This document shows positions 47,598-58,274 of a DNA stretch of 64,000 nucleotides, piece after piece. The number at the start of each line of letters is the position of its first letter. Position 1 is the first letter of the stretch. The notes below the pieces were generated by a model. The model saw nothing but the letters and a program-made list of their open reading frames with translations, ran no database searches and was not told the origin of the DNA. The position numbers and the translations under genes are program-made. Source of the DNA: Sparassis latifolia (taxonomy: Eukaryota > Basidiomycota > Agaricomycetes > Polyporales > Sparassidaceae); contig CM031556.1 of the NCBI GenBank assembly GCA_018466975.1, forward strand, positions 4,216,001-4,280,000, in the 5' to 3' direction.

Positions 47598-49495
47598 TCA
47601 ACCTCTGAGTCTCCGCTTTGTCCACAATTTCTTCTGCTGGGGACCAGTCTGATATAGGATAATATTATCGGTGTAGATCTACCAACCTTCAGACATGGCA
47701 CCAGTATGTCCTCGCATGAGTACAGTTCTTCTTGCAACTTCATCCGATTTTTGTCCGAATGAGTTCCACCCCTGCGCGTGGCTCCCGGACGAGATTGCCG
47801 ATGGCACATCATGAGAGCTTGACTCGGTCTCTGCGACCTTCTAAATCTGATATACCTCCTCCTTCGTTCAGCGAATAATGACACCAAACAATCAAAGTTC
47901 ACGACATGCGGTGCTTAGACGTCGTTACTTTTCCTGAAGATCTTTGTCAGGTGGATGGAGTCCAAACCCTCACCGTTATCGTCAATGTTCATGGTCTAGT
48001 TCTTTGGACTTCCTTCTGCTAGGGTGAGCCACATCGCCTAACGACACCACAATACCGCCATCTTACGATAGCATCAGGTAGGTCCCATTGACAGAAGGAT
48101 AACTTTCACGTTGTTCACTACGCTGAAATAGCGGAGGAAATTCTCCCCGCGGGTGATCAGGTCGAGGGATGACGCGTGGGACACCTCGTCTGCACTAACT
48201 TCGTGCTGGACCATCTGTACTGCAAGCTCAGCAACTGATGGCCACTGTGCTCGTCGGGCTCGTCGGGCTCACATAGTACAGTCTCCTTCGTACGTTCGTC
48301 CGTCGATCTTGCATATCGGTGCTATCGGCTAGTCGCTAGTGTTGACCTCTGAGCATCGTTCCTACGGAGAAAAGTCTGCCTTGCCGAGATTATCTGCCTG
48401 AGTTTGCCTAACTGAGAAACAGATGCGCGGCCGTTATCTGCTGTGCTAACACCCCCCTGGTTTTGTTATGTATGTCTCAGGACCTCTGGCCCTAGTCATC
48501 CTCTTGTTCCATATCACACCGTTTCTCGGCTTGCCGTGACGAACGTCTTCCCGGAAGCATTAGCAATCTCTAACTATGCTCATCTGGAGAGCTGGTGTTG
48601 CAATATTCGATTTGTTGGCATCACTAGAATTTCTGCAGTTTTCAGGGTCGAACTCACAACTTTGGGCTTATACAATTGTTTGTTTTTACACAATGTCCGT
48701 AGCTACGTTTGCACGAGCATGCGGCCAGCGCCTCTGAGTTCTATGTAGTCTCCCGAAGGCAGATGGTAGACACTCTGCTTCAACCTCGTACCTCGGATAT
48801 CCGTGTCTGACGTCTGCTTTCTATAAGTGGGGTCTTACTAAGAGGTCAATTATCGGTTGTGATTGCCGTCCCGGCACATCACGTGCTTGTGCGACGCGCC
48901 TGTAAATCGCGTCGAATGCGTCGTGTTTCGAGCACAAGAAGTCCGCCTGGCGTCCCCGTTCTACTGCACGCCATCTATTCGTCGTACCTTCCAATGTTAA
49001 TATTATTTAAGATTGGTTCCAGGGACTTTTGCTGTCCTATCTGCTCCATATTGGTCTAAGAGGTACAATATGTCTGAGTATCGTAGGAATCTCTCCATTT
49101 TCTCTGTCTCACACGGAAGGTGATTCGGAGAATACACCTCTCTATCATATATCTATTACTGCACTTCGCTACGCCTGCGATGTGCCCAAAATGGGGTGGA
49201 GCTGAAGCATCAGGAAGCATAATGAATTTCGACGGATTTATCGCGCCACGTGCATCACGTGTTACTACAAAGGTTTAAGACTCCATGTTATTGAAGGCTA
49301 CAAAAGTTTGGGCTCCGCCTAAATTGTCCGACCTCTCGACAAGGAGGCGCGTCAGAAAGCAGACTAGTTCTATGTGGCTGCATCAGATCTCGATCGCGCG
49401 GCGACGTAGCGCCCGTTGCCGCCATGGCGTTAAAACTGTTCGTTTTCACCGCGAAAACCAATATATGACAGCTGGTTTTTCTCATTCTGGACTCG
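47598..49495. other. Upstream region of gene C, conserved in both arms, no gene assigned
   Basis: Apart from the hAT-like insertion this DNA matches 7289-8562 of the left arm. Open frames at 48443-48748 and at about 47640-47902 have counterparts there, but with differing indels and no domain content. Conservation follows from the duplication itself. The promoter of gene C should lie in the last few hundred bases. Confidence 0.45.
48746..49366. mobile_element. Non-autonomous hAT-like element (621 bp, 8-bp TSD)
   Basis: The 8-bp word GTTCTATG occurs directly before (48738-48745) and after (49367-49374) this segment. The left duplication arm has a single copy at the matching place and lacks the 621 bp, giving an empty-site comparison. 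The ends show short inverted similarity (TAGTCTCC at the left, TAGTCTGC as reverse complement at the right). An 8-bp target duplication with short TIRs and no transposase fits a non-autonomous hAT-type element, although the TIR is short and imperfect. Confidence 0.8.
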
Positions 49496-52400
49496 ATGGA
49501 TCCCCTCAAGCAATATCTTCATATCCTGAAAGAAGATATCGCATGGCACAAATTCGTCGACGATGGCCAGAAATGGCCGCCCAACGTGCGTGAGCTATGT
49601 GGCGGACTACTCACAGATTCTCGACGGGTTCCACCTTGGGTAACGACGGTAAATACATCTCTACTATATCGTCTGGTTTTCTGTGCTCTAAGTGCTCCAT
49701 ACACAGGGTCCCTATCCTGCTGTTGATCCTCGAACGGAACCCCTGCTGGAGGAATTGCAAAACACGTTCAAATCGCATGCTGGCTCACTCGAGGACGCGG
49801 TCTTCGATCAGCAATTACGGGGCATGTTCGGGACCCTTCTCAGTGATTGCGCCAGGTTGCGGAACGTCATTTCATCCGATAGTCTCTGTGGCAGCGCCAA
49901 TCCGAAGGAATCATTCCTGATTGTCATGATATCCAACGTGATGTCCTCCGTGACAGCAGATTTTTCCATAGAGTAAGCATTCCTTGGCAGTGTGCTATCT
50001 TTCAACTGATCATCGTGCTTTGTGAAGTGAAAACGTTTTGGTCGCCTTGCCACGCTATCGTGGCGGCGGGCTGAACGTACCTACCAGATTCATGTCGGAT
50101 TCCATCCAGGTACCGCTTTTGATGTCTGTTTTCGCGGAGATCCCCGACGATAACTCCAATGCGGACGGATCTGATGCAATGGCGAACGATCCTGATACTG
50201 ACGAGGCCGACTCTGAGGCAGAGTCGCCCAACCCGGACACGGAGCAACATGAGGACGAATCTAGTGAACCATCGGAACCTCCTCGGCCGGTTTCGGTCGC
50301 TTCACCTATGTCTATGTCGACATTTCTCTCCCTATGCGCGAAGCCCGTTCTCATTGAGGAAAGCGATAGTGACTCGGAGTGGCTGTATGACCCCCCTCCA
50401 CCGGCGGAGTTGAACGCACACATCCTCGTGTATCCGCAATCCAGAGAACTGCCCAAGCGATGCCCTCTGCCGTTTCTGTGCGTTGCGGAGGAAGATGATC
50501 TACCTCTTGTGATGATGGCGATTCTGTACCAGCGACATGTGTGGAAGATTTACGAGCCGGTCGTTGGCGTCAGGTTTTCCAAATATCATACCTCCATTTC
50601 TCTCTACATTGGATGGTTGGATGGGAATGTGGACAAAGAAGGCTCGTTAGTGAGGATATACATGACTCAACTGTGTCAATATCTTTTGCTCATTTTTGAA
50701 TCTCCACAGCCTCGTGTACATATTGGTTCCTTAGGGCGAGATGGGTCCCTGGATCTGGCCTCACTTGAGGGGGCGTTTGCACTGTGTCATGCTGCGTTGG
50801 CCTTGCAAGGACTGGTGGCAAGAACATGCAGCGCTTCAGAAGCTGCGGTCACGCTGGTTGCGGAGGAAATACAGGACGATTCTATTTCTATGTGGCGTCT
50901 GGACACGGAAGAAGGTGTTCATTCTGTTGACTCGCCTGAGGGCCAGTATGACAGGATTGAAGCGTGGGCAGAAGGTCTTGCCTACAAATACCCCGCAACG
51001 TAAGTGCGTCCTGCCAGTCCTCCCATCCATCACTTCTCAAGTGGAATTTGATACACCAGCACAATGGTCGATTCTAAGAAGACTGCACGAAAAATGAGGT
51101 ATGAATATTGGATGTCGTGCTCTTGCTGCGCTTGACGTTTACTCGTCGTTCTGCAGAAAGGAGGGGACCTCGGACTCGTCTGGTCCTTCGGTAGGGTATT
51201 CCAATTCTACAGATTCTACGCCTTCGAGCCTGTCGTGAGTTTCTCATCAATTTTTATGGCATCGGTGTCTGATTGCAATATAGGATGATTACAATTCCAG
51301 AAGAGGTGGAGTTGGAGTGAGCATCAGAGAGAGTCTCCATCGTTTTTTGATACTAACCTGCACGTAGACAGAAAGGCGAGAGTCAAGGCTCAAAGAAATC
51401 AGTGTACAAGCCGATGTCATGTTCTTCGTAAGCGACATATCATCTACTCCTGCTATGTCCTCACAGATATCATTAGATTCGCCGCTGAAGCTGCTAAGAG
51501 GGGGAAGGGTGCACTTATGCATGACTATCTATTCGATAGATGCGTCGTACTCTCTGCGCTATGTCGCAACCCCGTCATTTTTTCATTGTATGAAATTTAT
51601 GCAGGAGAGGTATGGCCATTGCATTGGAAAACACTCGTAAGCAACTCCTTTCCTTGTCCTCATTGTAGCATGCTAATGAGCAACAGAATGATATGCCCTC
51701 GGTTGATCCCTCCCTTGAACCGTTCCGACAAGAGTTGTTTGCACAGGCACAGCAACATCGTGAACTCAGCGCTGTAGCACCGCGGGACGTACCCGTAGAG
51801 GTCCTTCCGCTGTTAGAGGGAAGCTTACCTCTGATTCTTGCTGTGGCGAAACGGGCGCAGGGGAAGGCCCGATCAGTGCTTCCTCCATCGGAGTCCGTTT
51901 GGCGTCACGATTTCGATTCTCTTATCTTTGACTTCTTCACTAATGCGTTAAGTGGAGCAAACAGCCTGTATTCTCCAAGCAGTTGCTCGAGTGACGCGCC
52001 AAAGCTTCAACTTCCTGATGACGACAGGGTCATTCCATCGTAGGTTCTCGTCATCATTGACCTACATTCCATCTGATTGAAGTGCACAGAACGGAACGCA
52101 TGATATATTTACCCAAGGCCGTTGGTATGGACCAAAGGTCTGCGGGAGACTTATTTTTCCACATCGGTAGTGGGCTCAGCTCCAGCGGAACTTATGAGGA
52201 GATGCTAAGGCAACGGATTGGACGCAATAAAGATTTCTTTGAAGCCCGTGACCTAGAGCTGAAGGCACACCTCCAGCTTCTAAACCATGGGTACGATTGG
52301 CTGGAGTGTCGAAAGTGGGATGGATATGCATCTGAGCGTCTCAAAGAAGATCCTTATCGAGCTACTTGCGATGCTCTCGGGACAGTCTCGATTGACCTCC

Positions 52401-53990
52401 CAGTGAGACGGGAGTCTCTCGCGGCCGTGCAGTTGGTGGCAACAGCACCGCCCAAAGCCCCATATATAGTGGGCGCACACGAAGACAAGGAATCCATGCC
52501 TCGTACGAATGCATTAAATGGAACAATCAGCCTGTATTCTCGGAGCAGTCTGTCGAGTGATGCAACAATGCGTCAACTCCCTGATGACAAGAGCATCATT
52601 CTGTCGTAGGTTTTAGTCATCATTGACCTTCACTCTATCTAATTGGAGCGCACAGAACGGAGCGCATGATATATTTACCAAAGGCCGTTTGTATGGACCA
52701 AAGATCTGCGCGAAACTTATATTCCTACATTCTTGATAGTGGGCCCAACTCCGGTGAAACTTATGACGAGATGATGAGGCAGCGGATCGGATGCAACGAA
52801 GATCTCCTTGAACAAGCCCGTGACCTGGAGGAAATAGCACAGCTCCAGATTCACAATCATGCGTTCGATTGGTCGAGATATCGCAGGAGGGATGGATACG
52901 CATTGGAGCGTCTCAAAGAAGATCCTTATCGGGCTATTTGCGACGCTCTCGGGACGGTCTCAATCGATCTTCCAGTGAGACGGGAGTCTCTCGCGGCCGT
53001 GCAGTTAGTGGCCACAGGATCGCCAAAAGCCCCATACATCGTGGGCTTGCACGAATCCGAGGAATCCGAGGAATCCCTTGATATGCCTACTTTATCTGGT
53101 GCAGCTCCGAATCAATTGCAGAAACGACTATATTCGTCCGCTCGGGCCCTAGAAACAGTGCCGGAGGTAGATGACCCAGACCAGGCTTTACCTTCGAATC
53201 CGGGCACCCCACACTCCACCGGGAAACTTCCTCCTGCAAACCTTCCGAATACTGACTCGCTACCGACTCGCGATTACACCATTGCCGCGAGCTCCGTCTG
53301 TGATACGGACCATCTGTATGAAAATGCAAAGGCCCGTGCATATCTCGACGAGAATCTTGAGGCCATGTCCAAGCGACTCGAGGTGCTGACGGCGGGACAG
53401 AGAAAGAATGCGAAAGTCAAGAATCCTGTTTCAGTTCTGGAACTACCCGTGTTTATGATGGAATACAAGAAGCAGGATACAGATGTCGGCAAGGGAGAAA
53501 ATCAGCACAGGCTGGCTTGCGCATCGGCAGCGACATTTCTTGACGTGCTGGGGCTGACCAAAAAGCCTGTTTTCAGTGGACTCACTAATGGCCCGAGGGT
53601 AGCACTTGCGGCTGCTTGGAGTAACAGTGGAGTGAGCTGCATTCAGCCTGATTGCTTTGTCCTTGCTGATCGGTTTACCATCATTAGTTCATAGAAATTT
53701 TCGAGCGGCAGACTCGTACTATGGACATCTCTACGGCGTTGGGAGCCTTCCAGTTTGCCAGCGTCCTAGCCAGACTTGCTATTGTTTATTCAAAGGATCT
53801 CGTGGATACTTTTAATGAGGTGTCCAAACCTTTTCTCATCAAACAGCTCAATGATCGGGAGTTCGAGAAGCCTGACAGCAAGCTGCAGTGGAAACAACCT
53901 GTGCCTCCCAAATTCAAGAGAGGGGAATCCGAAGATGCTACAGGACAGCCAGTTTGGACATCTGAAATGGAAGAGACTCCAGTTCAGTAA
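49496..53990 (+). CDS. Gene C: large multi-exon protein, inverted copy of gene A
   Basis: It starts at 49496 (MDPLKQYLHILKED) and has about twelve exons giving roughly 1,290 residues. Block order is as in gene A: PFLCVAEEDDLPLVMMAILY and VVGVRFSKYH near 50490-50600; GSLGRDGSLDLASLEGAF; YKPMSCSS near 51410; DYLFDRCVVLSALCRNP; the chimeric exon 52082-52609; and the C-terminal exon with LPVFMMEYKK (near 53450), GENQHR and PVFSGLTNG. The last intron (GTGAGC to ATTAG, 53630-53682) joins AWSNSG to FIEIFERQ, and the protein continues to 53990 with a tail 11 residues longer than gene A. I see no disabling change. The function is unassigned. The possible nuclease-like fold at the C terminus is inference from the strand-E-Y-K-K pattern followed by N-Q and an apolar-T-x-G strand. 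Confidence 0.72.
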
Positions 53991-54130
53991 GGCCAGTGGT
54001 ATTTGATGATGAAGGCAGCTCATGTGAACGTATATACTAGGCACAATGGAGATGTATATTGAAATCACCAGTAGCACAGTAGATGTTTCAACCAAGAACG
54101 AGCACATTTGACCTCAAAAGATGAGTGAGG

Positions 54131-54460
54131 TGTTGAAGTACATACATTGCGACACGGGCAGAGTAGTACAGTATTTACGCCACCACGTTACTTACGTAAT
54201 CACATAGGTAGTACTGGCAGACGTTCGGACGATGCACCTCAGTCACTTGTTTGCTATTGCACGAGACTGAGGTGAATACTTTCTTTACCTACCTTTTATC
54301 TCCTTACTGATCTGTAGTAGCTGCGCTTGGTCCCGCTCTAGGTTAGTATTAATATAGTCACTCGTTTGCTATCGCACGAGACTGAGCTGCACTTGGTCCT
54401 GCTCTAGATCCATCAGACATCCCCTGGACGCCTTCCCTCCCTCGCAGCATACTCGCGATA
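54131..54460 (+). repeat. 5' LTR of the copia element
   Basis: A 330-bp direct repeat of 63384-63712, starting TG and ending GATA. I count about 15 differences between the LTRs by eye, mostly transitions, plus one single-base gap. Inside the LTR, two related words (CACTTGTTTGCTATTGCACG and CACTCGTTTGCTATCGCACG) form an internal direct repeat. The promoter and polyadenylation signals are not resolved. Confidence 0.95.
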
Positions 54461-54476
54461 GGTTATGAGCCCCGGC
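54461..54476 (+). other. Primer binding site: half initiator tRNA-Met
   Basis: Directly after the LTR the sequence GGTTATGAGCCCCGG is complementary to the anticodon stem-loop of fungal initiator tRNA-Met (GGGCUCAUAACC) and not to the tRNA 3' end. This is the half-tRNA priming mode known for Drosophila copia and some fungal copia elements. The position immediately next to the LTR end supports the LTR boundary. Confidence 0.8.
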
Positions 54477-54578
54477 TCCAACTGAATCTGACAGCATCGG
54501 AAATATCGAGAACTCAATCGCTCGCCATCACCTTCTTTTCCCACAACCTGCTTCTCTCGTTCACACCCCTGTCGAACC

Positions 54579-55812
54579 ATGTCTCTATACCTGCCGATAT
54601 CTCAGGCCAGCTCCAAAGCTGAGTCAAAGCACCTCTATGATGTTCCGTTCCTCGAAAGCAATGGCAGAAACTTCCAGACGTGGAAGTACCGCACGACCAC
54701 CATCCTCCGGTTGCATGGTCTCTATTCGCTCATTGACAGCACCGAAGCCGACCCCGGAACAGCAGATACTATGAAGAAGGCAGAGTGGGATGTCCGGAAC
54801 AATGAGGCGCTCGCGCAGATCATGTTGACGCTCAAGGACAAGCCGCTCAACGGTGTGATGTACTCGATGACGGCACAGGATGCTTGGGAGAAGTTAAACA
54901 GGCATTACGAGGGCAGAGGCAAGCAAACCTTAGCCTATCTCATCAGCGACCTTTTCCGCAGCACACTTAGTGACGAGGTCGCCGCTCGAGCTGCAGCTCA
55001 ACACGATGCAGCAGAAGGCCCACATCCTCGAGACGCTCGGGCTAACGCTAGACGACACGCTCATTGCCATCGCTATGGCTATCTCCCTTCCTCCATCCTA
55101 TTCAACCCTTTGCACTATCCTCATGGCCTCTGACTCAAAACTCACAGTCGAGAAGGTCGTCAACGAGGTCCTTAGCGAGGAGAAGCGACGTGGCGAGATG
55201 ACCGCAGCATCTGTGCTCATTGCGAAGCATGCTGATACCAAGTCGAAGTCGAAGGGGAAGGACAAGGACAAGAAGAAGAAGGGCAAGTGCACTTTCTGTG
55301 GCTACACTGATCACACGAAGGACGAGTGTCAGAAGTTCAAGGCGAGCCAGGTGGAGGGCGCCACAGGGAAGGGCGACAAGAAGGCTGAGAAGGCTGCTGA
55401 TGCGAAGGAATCTGCAAAGATCGCCAGTGTCGGTGAGGCTGACTCCAGGATGCTCCGCCTCTTTGTTGCTGAGGAGTTGGCACGTGGTGATGACCTCCAC
55501 CACTGGATTGTTGATTCAGGAGCTTCCTTCCACATGACATCTCACTGCGAGTGGTTCGTAAACTACCGTGCCCTTGCTATGCCCAAGCGTGTTTCCCTCG
55601 GAGATGAGCGCTTTATCCTCGCCGTTGGTATCAGTCAGGTTACACTCCGTGCAGCAGTCGACCATGGCTCAATGAACACTGGCATCGTGCAGGAAGTTCT
55701 CCATGTCCCAGATCTCAATGGCAACCTGCTCTCTGTCTTGCAGTTTGACCGCAACAGCTACGATGTTAGGTTCACTGATAGTACGTGTCACATCAGCAAT
55801 GCCCAGGGCTGA
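54579..55812 (+). pseudogene. copia gag-protease region (frameshifted)
   Basis: Gag begins at 54579 (MSLYLPISQASSKAESK), with the typical copia capsid block SNGRNFQTWKYRTTTILRL and DAWEKLNRHYEGRGKQTLAY. Near 54975-54985 the frame shifts by one base, and the product continues as PLELQLNTMQQKAHILETLG in another frame. The zinc knuckle CTFCGYTDHTKDEC (C-x2-C-x4-H-x4-C) follows a Lys-rich stretch. The aspartic protease motif WIVDSGASFHMTS is near 55505. A TGA at 55810-55812 ends the frame before the integrase part. Confidence 0.88.
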
Positions 55813-55830
55813 CTTAGCGCCATTGGGTAC

Positions 55831-57921
55831 ATGCGGAGAAATCTCTATGTTCTCGACGTGACCACGCAGCTCCCCGAGCGTACCTACATCCTGCAGGCAG
55901 AAGATCTCCCTCCCTCTTACAATGACTCCATGGATAATCCCCCACTCCACGCTTTTGTTGCAAAGGAGACAACATCCAGTGCGAGTGCTCAGGTCTGGCA
56001 TCGCCGCCTTGGTCACATCTCCGTAGACTCCATGCTGAAGATGGCGCGAAAGGGAATGGTCAAGGGCATGTCAATCGTCAGAGAAAAGGTGAGTAATGTC
56101 ACCTGCAAGCCCTGTCTCCATGGCAAGCAGACATGCCAGCCAATCCCGAAGGAGTCGGATGTCGAGAATCCCCGCGTTCTCCATCGCACCTACTCCGATG
56201 TCTGTGGTCCCATGCAGACTCAGATGCGGTCCGGCCACCGCTATTTCATCACGTTCATCGATGGACACATGCACCACCTTGTCACCAACCTCATGAAGAC
56301 GAAGGATGAAGCGCTTTCGCACTTCAAAGCTTTTGTTGAACGAGCTGAGGTCAAGACCGGGCAGCATGCTAATATCCTGCGGACTGATGGCGGCGGTGAG
56401 TATGAGTCGAAAGAATCTGAAGCGTACCTAAAGGAGAAGGGCATTCACCATGAAAAGACGAATGCCTACACTCCACAGGAGAACGGCGTTTCCGAGCGGA
56501 TGAACCGCACCATCGAGGAGATGGCCAGGAGCATGCTCAATGATGCTGGACTGCCGAACACGTACTGGGGTGATGCTGTGTTACATGCAGTACACATCCT
56601 TAACTCTGTTCCAACCCGCACTCTCCCTGACCACCTCACACCACACGAGGCCTACAGCGGAAACAAGCTGAGCATTGCGCACCTCCGCATTTTCAGCTGC
56701 AAAGCCTATGTCCACGTTCCAAAGGAAAAATGTCAGAAACTCGACTCGAAAACCTTCGAGTGCATGCACCTGGGGTTTGCCGCAAATTGCAAGGCCTACC
56801 GTCTGGTTCACAGAGCGACCGGCTGCATCGTCGAATCCTGCGACGTGTATTTCGATGAAGGCACCGAAGTTGCACCCAGTCACGTCACAATTGATGTCAC
56901 ACCTACGCAGGAGGCACCCGACGCGCGGTCGCAGCTGCCGCCATCTCTGCGCCCACCAAGGCCCACTGTCGAAGATGTCCCAGATGAAGATGAGGATGCA
57001 CCTGCACTCCTGGATGTGGACGACAGTGACGATGATGATGATGATGACAACACGGATGAGGACAGTGACGACGATGTTCCACTGCCCGAAATTAGGTGCC
57101 GGTGTCATGCCGTGCAGCCACCACCACCTCCTCCCTCGGCTCCGGAACTGCACCGTTCAGGTCGAATGTGCACGGCACCGGTAGCGGCTGATGATGACCG
57201 CTATTTCGTGTCCTCCTACACATGGAAACCGAAGGGCCAGGATGATGTGGGTGGAGTGGGCGCTGATGCTGCAGCGGCAGACTCGGAGAATGCAGAGGAA
57301 GTGGGCGATGCAGAGAATGCTCACAAAGCCACAAGCTGGGATGAACCACAGACCTACGAGGAGGCAATGTCACGCCCCGATGCTGCGCGCTGGAAGGCTG
57401 CATGCGCAGAGGAGCTACATGCATTTGTCAAAGCGGAGCTCTATGACGAATTGGAGCACCCGCGGAATCGCAAGGTCATAGATTGCAAGTGGGTCTTCAA
57501 GATCAAGCGTGGACCGGACAGTGAAATCGAGAAGTACAAGGCTCGACTTATTGCCAAGGACTTTACACAGGTTGAGGGCCTTGACTTCAATGAAACCTTT
57601 GCACCCATCGCAAAGTTCGCTTCTGTCTGAACACTACTTGCTCTTGCTGCCAAGCTCGACCTCGAGATCCACCAGATGGATGTCAAATCAGCATTTCTGA
57701 ATGGTGATCTTGATGAGGAGATCTACATGAAGGTTCCCCCTGGCTTCCACAGGTCCAACAGCCTCGTCTGAAAGCTGAACAAGGCCCTCTATGGTCTTAA
57801 GCAGGCTGGATGTGAGTGGTACAAGAAGATCCGTGCTGAGTTTGAGGCACTTGGGTTCACCCGCTGCCACTCGGACCACAGCGTGTTCTACAAGAACGAT
57901 GACGGTATTCTCCTCATTTAT
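55831..57921 (+). pseudogene. copia pol, first part: integrase and start of reverse transcriptase
   Basis: The pre-integrase block WHRRLGHISVDSMLKMARKG is followed by the integrase core with its acidic residues in YSDVCGPM, LRTDGGGEYES and PQENGVSERMNRT. After an Asp-rich linker with an eight-residue Asp run and a Pro-rich stretch, reverse transcriptase begins (WKAACAEELHAF, DCKWVFKIKRG, ARLIAKDFTQVEGLDFNETF). It continues through MDVKSAFLNGDL and LNKALYGLKQAG. TGA codons interrupt it at 57628-57630 and 57769-57771. The domain is cut after G-I-L-L-I-Y at 57921, just before the V-D-D of the catalytic motif. Confidence 0.92.
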
Positions 57922-58274
57922 TAGGAAAATCACCTGTGGCCCTAGAGCAGCCTGGGCTGTCCTAGGATGCCCTGAGATGCTCTCAGAGCTGTCAGGGTGT
58001 CAGGGATGCCAGAGCGTCCCAGGTTGCTCTGAGAGCAAGGTCTCTACAGCATTTTTCCTGAGAGCGCCTAGGTCGCCCTAAGCTGCACTCAGGATATAGC
58101 TGATTTCCTAGATTGTGCTGTATTGATCATGCTCTGATATGCTCTCAGACACTCTGGTTTGTCCTCAGTTATCCTGGTGTATTAGATGTCATTCTCCTAC
58201 TATGCCAAAAGCAGGTATCATAAGAGTAAGAACTAGTATCAAACAGATGCATGAATAGGGAGATATTAGTACAA

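Larger units (their letters stand above)
47598..54050 (-). repeat. Right arm of large inverted duplication
   Basis: This segment is the reverse complement of the left arm (2608-8562). The inner end lies at 47598, and similarity runs through the upstream region and all exons and introns of gene C to about 54050, beyond its stop. Arm differences visible by eye are mostly substitutions and short indels, plus the 621-bp insertion at 48746-49366. After about 80 unmatched bases the copia element begins, and arm similarity resumes beyond it at 63826-63947. Confidence 0.9.

Noticed and set aside
53721..53990. Separate small gene starting MDISTALGAFQFAS (and its copy at 2824-3060)
   Set aside because: A canonical intron joins it in frame to the preceding exon, and gene B has the same FERQ-containing junction. 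It is the last exon.
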